Shown: in pieces, positions 27,901-36,228 of the stretch
Layout of the letters: each line of letters begins with the position of its first letter
Position numbering within the stretch: position 1 is the stretch's first letter
NCBI RefSeq assembly: GCF_029760915.1
Contig: NZ_CP121685.1
Span: 124,001-188,000 of the forward strand
Direction: 5' to 3'
Length of the DNA: 64,000 nucleotides
Source of the DNA: Olleya sp. YS
GTDB lineage: Bacteria > Bacteroidota > Bacteroidia > Flavobacteriales > Flavobacteriaceae
Program-made: the position numbers and the translations under genes
Notes under the pieces: generated by a model
Databases searched by the model: none
What the model was told of the DNA's origin: nothing
Seen by the model: the letters and a program-made list of their open reading frames with translations, nothing else

Positions 27901-28278
27901 GTAGTCTAATTCTGTAGTTAAATCATCAATAGAAATATCTTGCTGTTGCGTGTTTTCTTCATTATTTAAAATTTGAGTGGCTACAACACTGTAATTTCCA
28001 GCTTGAAGACTGTTAAAAATATTTTCTGAAGTCTCTGCAATTGGATTTATTGTATCTGGTAATAAAAACAGTGTATAAATTATAGTTGAGCCAGGAGATG
28101 TGTTGGATACAGACATTTGTAAAGCACCATTACCTGTACACGTTTGGTTAGTAGCAGTAACGGTTAAATTAAAGTCTGAAAGCTGAGAATAACAAAGTCC
28201 ATTTACTAATAGAATAATGAAAGTAAAAAAAGCTCTCAGTCTTTTTTTTTCAAATAATATTTTTGAGGTATTTAGCAC
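25000..28278 (-). CDS. Large surface protein with SprB-like repeats and T9SS type B sorting domain
   Basis: A 1092-residue exported protein. After a hydrophobic signal (about 15-31) comes a long array of beta modules that end in a recurring pattern G-x-Y-x-x-x-x-x-D-x-C-G: AGTYIIRVFDDCD, LGTYSLDITDECG, TGNYTLLVTDDCG, IGNYSIESTDECG and PGTYEIRVEDSCG. The C-terminal 90 residues (RFFTPNGDNENEVWQI, then VVIFDRYGKLITKF) are the CHU_C/type B T9SS sorting domain. Such proteins include SprB, the gliding adhesin. It would be exported and kept on the cell surface, probably as an adhesin. It is monocistronic, with no sprCDF genes in view. Confidence 0.9.
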   Translation of the reverse strand: MLNTSKILFEKKRLRAFFTFIILLVNGLCYSQLSDFNLTVTATNQTCTGNGALQMSVSNTSPGSTIIYTLFLLPDTINPIAETSENIFNSLQAGNYSVVATQILNNEENTQQQDISIDDLTTELDYQVSHTTTTDCDPEGTITVNILSGNAVSFEIISGPVTVSLQSSNVFSNLQAGTYIIRVFDDCDNAVSKTYTMVLNTNNFSISNVTLPITYNSCDEVDMSNNIIAFEGYPIIYPLLVTYTVIPPDGSPNIIITQNIPSGPPEGITINQIIPLFGTDEFIVNMQITDSCNNLFEVNHPINPNPKVNLFKEEASCGEFLNINIENYVPPYTINFTSFPSGFNPSNYNVDYPGPYTEATTTFGDESNLLPLGTYSLDITDECGRVGSSTITVEEILVEPIVNTSNSGCSTSSGFISVNVSNRELVSAIIIAAPANYSQPLPYNVSAYIDNGIFSIQDNIITGNYTLLVTDDCGVEYTIEAPVPDFEFQELNTLTLPNCETPTGSLNLSSNHGSLTSAVITSAPATINQNLPLDVSSNINDSGSLFISELPIGNYSIESTDECGFQYSTNITINSYSSNPGIYALSRNCGSFDVTINDNDESTMNQTYWLQRLNQDTNIWTHPNTGIEYIEDQIPDTTTAIQIENSETLFNVFLTGEFRLIKVFQPLNTANPDVFCLDVFANFTIFSDLVISGVYNLDCTGGSDNNDVIVDVIGVEPFNFSILAPSNIDNGNNNTFSDLAPGTYEIRVEDSCGSIENIIINLENLLPLARANTPENMSVCRDDLIEADVFTLTSQNAQILGNQNPNNYNVTYHLSQEDANTGDNPLPDSYSNITNPQTIYARVFHDNLIVCYATTSFQIFVGQTPVLSPETSSFICPEDTVTLTADSGFDNYLWSTGETTPSIVVNQAGTYQVTVINNYGVFDCETSKEFVVISSEPAIIQEVVTLDWTTTENTITILVTGLGEYQFSIDNITYQTDNTFSNLSPGDYTVYIKDLNGCDTVAREVYLLNYPRFFTPNGDNENEVWQIKFSNSEPELQVVIFDRYGKLITKFGSQDTGWDGTYNGLDMPTNDYWFEVTRANGAVYKGHFTLKR

Positions 28279-28378
28279 TTTACTTTAACTCTATTAGTGA
28301 CTTATAAATATACGATTAAATAGCTAATACAGTTGTAAATGTACTTACCTCAAATGTTATTTTTTACTAAATTTAATA

Positions 28379-28753
28379 TTATTTACTAAAAAACATTTTA
28401 ACAGCCACTAGAACAAGCAAGACGCTAAATATCTTTTTTAAGAAACTTTCATTAATGTTTAGAGCCACTTTTGTCCCTAAAAAACCACCAACTATAAATG
28501 TTATTGCTATAATTAAAGCATATTTCCAATTTAATGGGTCTTCTCCAATTTTATGATATGTATAAGCAGCTAAAAGTGTTACTGGAACTGCTAAAACAGC
28601 AAGACTTGTACCTTGTGCTTGATATTGAGTATAACTTAACAAAAACACCATTAGCGGTACCATAACTACTCCACCTCCAATCCCAAACATTCCGCTAAAA
28701 AAACCTGCTAATAATCCTATGATTATTAATAATAGTAATGTTGTAAAACTCAT
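28379..28753 (-). CDS. Half-size TauE/SafE family membrane protein
   Basis: The product (124 residues from the ATG at 28753, MSFTTLLLLIIIGLL) has four hydrophobic helices and the TauE/SafE motif GLLAGFFSGMFGIGGGVVMV. Full-length members have about 250 residues with two such halves; this one has only the first, a form known in Bacteroidota that may act as a dimer. It could export sulfite or organosulfonates, or another anion. Alternative starts at 28765 and 28789 lie before or over the end of the cls gene. It is the last gene of a four-gene series. Confidence 0.82.
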   Translation of the reverse strand: MSFTTLLLLIIIGLLAGFFSGMFGIGGGVVMVPLMVFLLSYTQYQAQGTSLAVLAVPVTLLAAYTYHKIGEDPLNWKYALIIAITFIVGGFLGTKVALNINESFLKKIFSVLLVLVAVKMFFSK

Positions 28754-28770
28754 TGTTACTTTCATTTTAA

Positions 28771-30228
28771 TTATAATAATGGAGCCCAAAGCCTACAATA
28801 GGCTTCTTTTATTATGGTAATATTAGACCTATTTTGCCATCTTTTAAAATCTATTAGCTCTGCATTTTCTAGATCCTCATTAAATATAGCTTTGGCTTGT
28901 TTTGCTTTATCTTTATTGTAGATTAAAGCATTAATTTCAAAATTAATATTGAAACTTCTATAATCCATATTACAAGTGCCAATGGTGGTGAAAATATCGT
29001 CAACCACCATGGTTTTTGCATGTATAAATCCTTTTTTATATCTATACACTTTAATATTTGCTTTTAGTAATTGTTCTAAATAAGAGTTTGTAGCATGTTT
29101 AGCAGTCCAAGAATCTGATTTTTCTGGAATCAACAACCGTACATCAACACCGCTCTTAGAAGCCACTTGCATAGCGGTAATAATCTGGTCATTAGGAATA
29201 AAATAAGGCGTGGTTATATACACGTAATCTTCTGCTGTAACAATAGCAAAAAATATAGCTTCCATAATGTTTGCCCAATCTGTATCTGGTCCACTTGCTG
29301 CTATTTGAACAGGTTGAACCTTTTTTATTTTATTTTGAGGAAATAGTGAGTGATCTAAATCTAAAGTTTTATCAGACACAAAATTCCAATTGGTTAAAAA
29401 CTGTGTTTGTAGAGAAAAAACTGCTTCGCCTTCAATTCTCAAATGCGTATCTCTCCAGTATTTTTCATTTTCAGGGTAATTTACATAAGTATCAGAGACA
29501 TTAATCCCTCCAACATATCCTACCTCTCCGTCAATAATTACTATTTTTCTATGGTTACGATAATTCATTTTACCAGTAAATCTTGGAAATAATACTGGCA
29601 TGAAAGCGTGAAATTGAATTTTAGAATCCTTCATTTTACTTTTCATTTTTGAAGAAATCTTACTACCCACATCATCAAAACTTAATCTAACTTTTACACC
29701 TTCTTCTGCTTTTTGACAGAGTAAGTCTAAAAATTTAGTCCCTATTTTATCGTCTTTTAAAATGTAATATTCAATATGAATGTGCTGCTTAGCAGCTTCT
29801 ATATCTTTAAATAGCTTATCAAATTTATTTTCACCATCAATTATAATCTCTACATCGTTATACTTTGTTAGTGGAGATTTATCGTTTTTTTGAAGTAATT
29901 GTATCAGTCTAATTTGGTCATCGTCAGCATTAGCTTCATATTTAGCTATTGATTCTGGATCTATTTTTAGCTTTTCATTAATGGACTTTATAAGCTTATC
30001 ATTAAGTACATCCTTACGATTAAATATTTTGTTTTTTCTGTATTCCTGACCGAAAAAGTAATATACAATTAATCCAAAAAAAGGAAACACTAACAATACA
30101 ATGATGTATGTTAGTGTTTTTGTTGGGTTTATAGATTTAAATAATATTGTGGTTACTGCTATGATGGCTAATATATAATTTAGCACGATTGCTATAGTCC
30201 ACCAATTATCCTTTAAAAACTGTATCAT
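28771..30228 (-). CDS. cls: Cardiolipin synthase (phospholipase D family)
   Basis: A 485-residue membrane enzyme that joins two phosphatidylglycerol molecules to cardiolipin and glycerol. It has two N-terminal membrane helices (about 8-28 and 38-58, with PFFGLIVYYFFG, the PLDc_N domain) and two HKD motifs: HRKIVIIDGE (first PLD module) and HAKTMVVDD (second), followed by GTCNMDYRSF. Length agrees with bacterial Cls (about 480). The start codon directly abuts the stop of the transglycosylase gene, so both are translated from one message. Confidence 0.94.
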   Translation of the reverse strand: MIQFLKDNWWTIAIVLNYILAIIAVTTILFKSINPTKTLTYIIVLLVFPFFGLIVYYFFGQEYRKNKIFNRKDVLNDKLIKSINEKLKIDPESIAKYEANADDDQIRLIQLLQKNDKSPLTKYNDVEIIIDGENKFDKLFKDIEAAKQHIHIEYYILKDDKIGTKFLDLLCQKAEEGVKVRLSFDDVGSKISSKMKSKMKDSKIQFHAFMPVLFPRFTGKMNYRNHRKIVIIDGEVGYVGGINVSDTYVNYPENEKYWRDTHLRIEGEAVFSLQTQFLTNWNFVSDKTLDLDHSLFPQNKIKKVQPVQIAASGPDTDWANIMEAIFFAIVTAEDYVYITTPYFIPNDQIITAMQVASKSGVDVRLLIPEKSDSWTAKHATNSYLEQLLKANIKVYRYKKGFIHAKTMVVDDIFTTIGTCNMDYRSFNINFEINALIYNKDKAKQAKAIFNEDLENAELIDFKRWQNRSNITIIKEAYCRLWAPLL

Positions 30229-31158
30229 TTAAGGGTTAGTTTGGTAAAAGCCTTCTCTTGGAATATCAATAAAATATTGTTTTCTAGATTTATTATTTAA
30301 ATGTGGCTCTCTTAACCAAGGGTTATGCAATTTTAAAATTTTATAATTAATTCCGAATTGTTTAGCAAAGCTTGCAAAATCTGCTACAGCAGTATCAACC
30401 GCTACTTGATAGGTAGGAACTGTATTATATAAATCTTTATCTCTAAAGTTAAAACCGTATTTATCTGGGTTTGATAAAATTTCTTTTAAAGCAATAATTC
30501 TAAAAACGTATCGTCCTGTTTCTTCTCCTAATAACAAATCGTAATAGCTACTTACCTTTTGTGCTTCTAATCGCTTAGAAATACCATAATTACCTGCATT
30601 ATAAGCAGCAGCTGCAGAAGTCCATGACCCTAAACTAGCTTTGGCTTTTTTTAGATAGTTACATGCTACTTCTGTTGCTTTTTCAAGGTGATAACGTTCA
30701 TCTACATTATCATTTACTTCTAACCCATACTCACGTCCTGTAGCTTTCATAATTTGCCAAAACCCACTTGCACCAGCTGGAGAACGTGCTCCTGTTAATC
30801 CACTCTCTATGACTGCTAGGTATTTAAAATCGTCAGGCACACCATGCTTTGCCAATATAGGCTCTATTATTGGAAAATATTTTTTGGCACGTTTAAACAT
30901 CAATAAGCCATTAGATTGCCAGTAGGTGTTTACTAAAAGCTCTCTATCCATACGCTCATAAATATCAGGATTAGAAAGTGGAACAGCCTCGCCTGCAAAC
31001 TCTAAATAAGGTGGCATTTGTATGGCATATACATTATAATCGTTTATGATTTTCTTTTCGAAATTTTCATCAGTTGGAGCGTTTTGAAAGGCATTAATAA
31101 ATAACATTCCCAGGACTGCTAAACCAACTATAGCTAAACTTTTTTGTACTATCTTCAT
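30229..31158 (-). CDS. Membrane-bound lytic transglycosylase (MltD-like SLT domain)
   Basis: The 309-residue protein has an N-terminal signal or anchor (about 7-24) and an SLT domain: KYLAVIESGLTGARSPAGAS with the catalytic Glu in IESG, GFWQIMKATGREYGL, and AAAAYNAGNYGI. These are the three signature blocks of family 1 lytic transglycosylases, which cleave peptidoglycan glycan strands and form 1,6-anhydro ends. No LysM domain follows, unlike E. coli MltD. It lies in an envelope-related operon directly before cls. Confidence 0.93.
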   Translation of the reverse strand: MKIVQKSLAIVGLAVLGMLFINAFQNAPTDENFEKKIINDYNVYAIQMPPYLEFAGEAVPLSNPDIYERMDRELLVNTYWQSNGLLMFKRAKKYFPIIEPILAKHGVPDDFKYLAVIESGLTGARSPAGASGFWQIMKATGREYGLEVNDNVDERYHLEKATEVACNYLKKAKASLGSWTSAAAAYNAGNYGISKRLEAQKVSSYYDLLLGEETGRYVFRIIALKEILSNPDKYGFNFRDKDLYNTVPTYQVAVDTAVADFASFAKQFGINYKILKLHNPWLREPHLNNKSRKQYFIDIPREGFYQTNP

Positions 31159-31208
31159 CTTCTTATCTTTTGTCTAAAATTAAAAAAAATTATCTAAATC
31201 GCTTCTTT

Positions 31209-31868
31209 TTAAGCAATTAGTTTTGGTAAATTTTCATTAAACCATTTATACTTATTTATAATCATAATATGTGTTCCGCCTTTAATGGTTACACAATTTT
31301 TAACTTTAGAAAACGGAAAAACCATATCGTTATCGCCATGAATGTGTATTACATTTTCTAAAGGCTGATCTTGCTCCCAGCACACGACCTGTTCTATTGC
31401 CCAATCTAGATACGTCCTATCACTTACAGATAGGTACTTTTTATATAATTCTATGCGCTTAGTAATTGTTTTTCCGTACGCGTATTTTGCTAATAAATCT
31501 ATATTACTTAGTAATCGCGTTGGTAAAAACTTATACGCTTTAGTCATTTTTAATAATTGCATTCTTTTAGGCAACTCATGCTTAGTTTTTACACTAGATA
31601 CTATTATTAATTTTCTTAAAGGTATATGCTTACTCATTTCTTGAACTAAAATACCTCCAAAAGACACACCTAATAATACAGGATTATCATGTTTTATATC
31701 TTGACACATACGTCTAGCATAACTAGATAAAGTTTCGTTCTTTTTAGGTAATTTCCACTCTAACCAGTAAACTTTATATTTATCTTCTGGTAATTTTATA
31801 TGCTCAAAAATTGTTGGATTAGCAGCCATTCCTGGCATTAAATATATTGGTATTACTTCCTGATTCAT
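31209..31868 (-). CDS. Alpha/beta hydrolase
   Basis: A 219-residue cytoplasmic protein with the alpha/beta-hydrolase triad in order: nucleophile Ser in LLGVSFGGILV (GxSxG), Asp in HIHGDNDMVFPF, and His in KGGTHIMII. The oxyanion region is near YLMPGMAANP. The substrate is unknown. It is the first gene of the series with the transglycosylase, cls and the TauE-like gene, about 50 bases upstream of the transglycosylase gene. Confidence 0.88.
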   Translation of the reverse strand: MNQEVIPIYLMPGMAANPTIFEHIKLPEDKYKVYWLEWKLPKKNETLSSYARRMCQDIKHDNPVLLGVSFGGILVQEMSKHIPLRKLIIVSSVKTKHELPKRMQLLKMTKAYKFLPTRLLSNIDLLAKYAYGKTITKRIELYKKYLSVSDRTYLDWAIEQVVCWEQDQPLENVIHIHGDNDMVFPFSKVKNCVTIKGGTHIMIINKYKWFNENLPKLIA

Positions 31869-31912
31869 AAGGTTTTAACAAAAATTGAGTGTATTACTAT
31901 TAGAATTTTTCG

Positions 31913-31920
31913 TACATTTG
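31913..31920 (+). promoter_or_regulatory. Candidate promoter -7 element of the small GNAT-like gene
   Basis: TACATTTG matches TAnnTTTG, 70 bases before the ATG at 31991. A TTG at 31885-31887 is 25 bases upstream, longer than usual. Confidence 0.45.
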
Positions 31921-31990
31921 CATGGTAAAGCTATAAAATAGTTTGGTACTATTTTTGAAACTCCCTTAATAATTATTAAAACTTTATACT

Positions 31991-32287
31991 ATGATTGATG
32001 CAGCTGAGTTAGTTGACAATGATTTTTTACGTCAATTTGAACTGAAAATTGATAATCATTTTGCTAAAATTGAATACTCTTTACAAGAACGAAAGATTTT
32101 TTTAACCAAATTAATTGTTCCAGAAGCGTTGAACAATGATGATTTTGTTGCAGAATTTTTAAAAACTGTTTTTGAAAATATTGAAGAACGAAATTTAAGT
32201 GTTGTACCTACAAGTCCAGAAATTGCAAAATTTATTAGACGAAATAGACAATACAAAAAATTATTACCAGTTGGCGTAAGAATCTAA
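31991..32287 (+). CDS. Small GNAT-like protein (COG2388 type) lacking the acetyl-CoA loop
   Basis: The 98-residue protein follows the layout of the small N-acetyltransferase-like family COG2388/PF14542: a beta hairpin (NHFAKIEYSLQERKIFLTKL), a VPEAL segment, a helix, then the C-terminal signature LSVVPTSPEIAKFIRRNRQY. In catalytically competent relatives the VP segment is followed by a glycine-rich RGxGIA-type pyrophosphate loop; here it reads NNDDFVAEF, so acetyl-CoA binding by the normal mode is doubtful. It is a single gene with its own terminator. Confidence 0.78.
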   Translation: MIDAAELVDNDFLRQFELKIDNHFAKIEYSLQERKIFLTKLIVPEALNNDDFVAEFLKTVFENIEERNLSVVPTSPEIAKFIRRNRQYKKLLPVGVRI

Positions 32288-32304
32288 CAGTAAAAAATTA
32301 AATG

Positions 32305-32330
32305 ACCGAAACGAGAGTTTCGGTTTTTTT
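32305..32330. terminator. Hairpin terminator after the GNAT-like gene, overlapping the mtaB stop
   Basis: An 8-bp stem (32305-32312 accgaaac with 32317-32324), a GAGA tetraloop and a 7-T run at 32324-32330. The T run runs into the mtaB stop codon on the other strand. Confidence 0.85.
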
Positions 32331-33660
32331 ATGCCGAATATTCCTTTAAAAATTCAAATCTAACTAAACCATCATCATCAATTTTAGTTAACAGTACTTC
32401 ATACAAAGTATTGACTAGTTCGGGATTCCAAGGTGCTTTAACCTTAACGTAATTATCTGTAAATCCGTGTATGTAACCTTCTTTGTTTTCGGATTCAAAT
32501 AATACTTTTCTAGTTGATCCTATTTGACTTTCATAAAACGCACGACGTTTTTTTGCACTTAAACCACGTAGCATTTTACTACGCTTAGAACGTATGTTTT
32601 TTGGTACTACACCTTCTAATGATGCTGCAGCAGTATTAGCTCTTTCAGAATAGGTAAATACATGTAGATAACTTATATCTAAGTTGCTTAAAAAATTATA
32701 GGTTTCTAAAAAATGTTCGTCTGTTTCTCCAGGAAAACCAACTATAACATCTACACCAATACAAGCGTGAGGCATTACTTGTTTAATTTTATTAACTCGA
32801 TCTACATACAACTCGCGCATGTAACGACGACGCATGGCTTTTAAAATAGAATTACTTCCGCTTTGAAGTGGAATATGAAAATGAGGTACAAACGTATTAC
32901 TATTAGCAACAAACTCAATAGTTTCATTTTTAAGCAAATTAGGTTCTATTGAAGATATTCTAAGGCGTTCTATACCATCAACATCATCTAAAGCCTGTAC
33001 CAATTCATAAAAGGTATGTTCATGTTTTTTATTACCGAATTCACCTTTACCATAGTCGCCTATATTAACACCAGTAAGAACAATCTCTTTAATGTTTTGT
33101 TCAGAAATTTCTTTAGCATTTTTTAAGACATTAGTTAAAGTATCACTTCTAGAAATCCCTCTAGCTAAAGGTATTGTGCAATACGTACACTTATAATCAC
33201 ATCCATCTTGTACTTTTAAAAACGCTCTGGTACGATCACCTATAGAATAACTACCAACGTAAAAATCTGCTTCTTCAATTTCGCAAGAGTGTATTTCGCC
33301 TAAATCATTTTTTGACAAATCATTTAAGTAATCCGTTATTTTAAATTTTTCAGTAGCACCTAATACCAAATCCACACCATTTACATTTGCTAATTCTTGT
33401 GGCTTAAGCTGTGCATAACACCCAACCGCAACTATAAAAGCTTCAGGATTGGATTTTTGTGCTTGTTTAACTATAGTTTTAAAACGCTTATCCGCATTTT
33501 CTGTAACAGAACATGTATTGATAACGTAAATATCTGCAGCATCATTAAAATCTACACGATCAAACCCTTCTTCTTTAAAGGAACGTGCAATTGTTGATGT
33601 TTCAGAAAAATTAAGTTTACAACCTAAAGTATAAAAGCCAACTTTCTTTTTGGTATTCAA
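32329..33660 (-). CDS. mtaB: tRNA (t6A37) methylthiotransferase MtaB
   Basis: MtaB converts t6A37 to ms2t6A37 in tRNAs reading ANN codons, using two [4Fe-4S] clusters and radical SAM chemistry. The 443-residue protein has the N-terminal cluster cysteines Cys14, Cys50 and Cys81, the radical SAM motif Cys154-x3-Cys158-x2-Cys161 (GCDYKCTYCTIP) and a C-terminal TRAM-like part. TLGCKLNFSE near the N-terminus separates MtaB from MiaB and RimO. Translation seems to start with TTG at 33660, as no ATG is positioned to give this well-conserved N-terminus. Confidence 0.94.
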   Translation of the reverse strand: MNTKKKVGFYTLGCKLNFSETSTIARSFKEEGFDRVDFNDAADIYVINTCSVTENADKRFKTIVKQAQKSNPEAFIVAVGCYAQLKPQELANVNGVDLVLGATEKFKITDYLNDLSKNDLGEIHSCEIEEADFYVGSYSIGDRTRAFLKVQDGCDYKCTYCTIPLARGISRSDTLTNVLKNAKEISEQNIKEIVLTGVNIGDYGKGEFGNKKHEHTFYELVQALDDVDGIERLRISSIEPNLLKNETIEFVANSNTFVPHFHIPLQSGSNSILKAMRRRYMRELYVDRVNKIKQVMPHACIGVDVIVGFPGETDEHFLETYNFLSNLDISYLHVFTYSERANTAAASLEGVVPKNIRSKRSKMLRGLSAKKRRAFYESQIGSTRKVLFESENKEGYIHGFTDNYVKVKAPWNPELVNTLYEVLLTKIDDDGLVRFEFLKEYSA

Positions 33661-33792
33661 TTTAAATAACTTTAATGCTAAGTAAGATTGTTTATATTTA
33701 CCTAGTCTAATTACAAATTTGCGAATGCAAAATTACACATTTTTTTTAAGCCCTAAAAGCTGTATACACTGCTAATATTATAATCTCTTCTA

Positions 33793-35421
33793 ATGAATCC
33801 TATTAAAAGAAGTATACCAATTGTTTTACATTTACTAGTTTTTGTATTACTGTTTTATTCTTGTAATAAAGCAACTAAAAACAATAGAGACCATCTTGTT
33901 TTTAGGTATAACGAACATAAAAATATTGGCTCTTTAGATCCAGCATTCGCTAAAGACAATGCAGATATTTGGGCTGTAAACCAATTATTTAATGGCTTGG
34001 TACAAATGAATGATAGTTTATTGGTAAAACCAAGCATTGCAAAGGATTGGTCAATTTCTGAAGACGGATTAACTTATACTTTTGTATTAAGAAACGATGT
34101 GTTTTTCCATAAACATGAATTATTTAAAAAAGACTCGACTAGACAGGTAACAGCTTATGATTTTGAATATAGTTTTAATCGAGTTTTAGACCCAAAGATA
34201 GCTTCGTCTGGACGTTGGGTATTCAATAAAGTAGCAGGTTTTGAGGCAGAGAATGATAGTATATTTAGAATAGAATTAAAGCAACCATTTCCAGCGTTTT
34301 TAGGATTATTAACTATGAAATATTGCAGTGTGGTCCCAAAAGAAATAACAGAATATTATGGAAGTGATTTTAGATCTAATCCTATAGGTACAGGTCCATT
34401 TACATTTAAACGTTGGGAGGAAAATGTCAAATTAGTTTTTAGAAAAAACAAAAATTACTTTGAAACAGACAAAACTGGTGTAAAACTACCCTATTTAGAA
34501 GCTGTTTCTATTACTTTTTTACCTGATAAGCAAAGTGAGTTTATGCAATTTATACAAGGGAATTTAGATTTTTTGAATAGCTTGGATGCGTCATATCAAG
34601 ATGAGATTATCACGACCAAAGGTGAGTTGAGAGATAAATACACCTCTACTGTTGATTTAATTAGGAGCCCTTATTTAAATACGGAATATTTGGCATTTTT
34701 CATGGAGTCTAATTTAAATGAAATACAATCAAAGCAACTCCGAGAGGCAGTTAATTATGGTTTTGACAGACAAAAAATGATGACCTATCTGCGTAATGGA
34801 ATTGGGATACCTGCAACTGGTGGATTTATTCCAAAAGGGCTACCTGGTTACCAATCTACTATTGGATACAATTATCAACCAGAAAAGGCTAAACAGCTTA
34901 TTGCAGATTATAAAGCCGAAACTGGTAATTCTAATCCAGAAATTACCATAACCACAACAAGTAATTATCTTAATTTTTGTGAGTATATCCAAAGAGAACT
35001 AACAAAAACTGGTTTAAAAGTTAATGTAGATGTTATACCTGCTTCTACATTAAAAGAAGGAAAAGCAAATGGTAAATTAAACGTATTTAGAGCAAGTTGG
35101 GTAGCAGATTATCCTGATGCACAAAATTATTTGTCACTATTTTATTCTGAGAATTTTGCACCAAATGGACCTAATTACACACATTTTTCAAACAAGCAAT
35201 TTGATGAATGGTACAGGCAAACTTTTTTTGAAACTGATGTTAACAATAGGATTGAGCTTTACAAAAAAATGGATAGTATCGTATTAAAAAACGCACCAGT
35301 TGTTCCTTTATATTATGATGAAGTGATACGGTTTACTCAAAAAAACATTTCTGGATTAGGTAGCAATCCTATAAATATGCTAGAGTTAAAACAGGTCAAA
35401 AAAAACATTAAAGCCTTATAA
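33793..35421 (+). CDS. Peptide/solute-binding lipoprotein (SBP family 5)
   Basis: A 542-residue lipoprotein (lipobox LLFYSC, Cys24) of the DppA/OppA class: LVFRYNEHKNIGSLDPAF, the family block WSISEDGLTYTFVLRNDVFF, and RSNPIGTGPFTF. It would bind oligopeptides or related solutes outside the cytoplasm. No permease or ATPase genes lie nearby, so the transporter partner is elsewhere or the protein works alone. Its 3' end overlaps the convergent YhhN gene by 14 bases. Confidence 0.9.
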   Translation: MNPIKRSIPIVLHLLVFVLLFYSCNKATKNNRDHLVFRYNEHKNIGSLDPAFAKDNADIWAVNQLFNGLVQMNDSLLVKPSIAKDWSISEDGLTYTFVLRNDVFFHKHELFKKDSTRQVTAYDFEYSFNRVLDPKIASSGRWVFNKVAGFEAENDSIFRIELKQPFPAFLGLLTMKYCSVVPKEITEYYGSDFRSNPIGTGPFTFKRWEENVKLVFRKNKNYFETDKTGVKLPYLEAVSITFLPDKQSEFMQFIQGNLDFLNSLDASYQDEIITTKGELRDKYTSTVDLIRSPYLNTEYLAFFMESNLNEIQSKQLREAVNYGFDRQKMMTYLRNGIGIPATGGFIPKGLPGYQSTIGYNYQPEKAKQLIADYKAETGNSNPEITITTTSNYLNFCEYIQRELTKTGLKVNVDVIPASTLKEGKANGKLNVFRASWVADYPDAQNYLSLFYSENFAPNGPNYTHFSNKQFDEWYRQTFFETDVNNRIELYKKMDSIVLKNAPVVPLYYDEVIRFTQKNISGLGSNPINMLELKQVKKNIKAL

Positions 35422-36124
35422 AGTTATCTTCAAGTGTTTTATCATCCAACGTTTTTTCTTTAATCAAACCTATAACAACTAAATACTGAAATAAAGCGTA
35501 AAACAGCATAATAGTTATTTTATGATAAGCAATATCAGGATTATAAAAAGATTGTAAAACACCTATAGTATCTGATATAATACTAAAAAATATTCCTAAA
35601 ATAACTAAATAAAAACTCGACTTATTAACCGAGTCTTTTCTTAAATAAGCAAATAAAGCCATAAGCATCGCTGCAAATAAATATGCTAAAGTTGGTAAAA
35701 AGAAGTCGTCTAAATTATCATATACATATAATATAACAATTACCATGTAGCTAAAAATAACTACGAAAAAAGGTATTAAACTGGCTATGTTAAAATCGTT
35801 TTGATGCGAAAATCGTTTAGAATAAAATAATTTACCAATAATAAAACATGTCAATCCAGACATATATAATATTGGTGTTTCATACAATAACAAAAGGATA
35901 TCACCTATCCAAAACGATAATAATCCAAAAATGAAATATTTATTTTTCGGATTGTTCTCGTCTCGATTATAAAAATAAAATAAGAAAAGAATAATGATTA
36001 GTACAGATTTTGTAAAGTATCTAATTGGTAAAGGATTTTCACCAAGCTTGACATAAATATCAATCCCTAAAACAATAAAAAATAATATTGAAGCGTACAG
36101 TTGGTTTTTAAAAAAGGAAAGCAT
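35408..36124 (-). CDS. YhhN family membrane protein (lysoplasmalogenase-like), copy 1
   Basis: The 238-residue integral membrane protein has eight predicted helices and YhhN/TMEM86 features: FGLLSFWIGDILLLL, FIIGKLFYSKRF, and LGIFFSIISDTIGVLQSF with the aspartates expected in the helices. Family members in animals hydrolyse the vinyl ether bond of lysoplasmalogens; bacterial members are mostly untested. A paralogue with the same layout lies just upstream (36229-36945). Its 3' end overlaps the convergent substrate-binding protein gene. Confidence 0.82.
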   Translation of the reverse strand: MLSFFKNQLYASILFFIVLGIDIYVKLGENPLPIRYFTKSVLIIILFLFYFYNRDENNPKNKYFIFGLLSFWIGDILLLLYETPILYMSGLTCFIIGKLFYSKRFSHQNDFNIASLIPFFVVIFSYMVIVILYVYDNLDDFFLPTLAYLFAAMLMALFAYLRKDSVNKSSFYLVILGIFFSIISDTIGVLQSFYNPDIAYHKITIMLFYALFQYLVVIGLIKEKTLDDKTLEDNFIRL

Positions 36125-36228
36125 TTAAAGTAGGCGCTAAATTAATTTGTTTATAAATTTAAGGGATTACAATATAGCACTATTTTTGATTTTACTAGTG
36201 ATTTATAATTGGTTAGATTAAAAAATAA

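Noticed and set aside
28379-28753. Truncated TauE/SafE pseudogene
   Set aside because: The frame is clean with normal ends, and half-size members with four helices are known in Bacteroidota.
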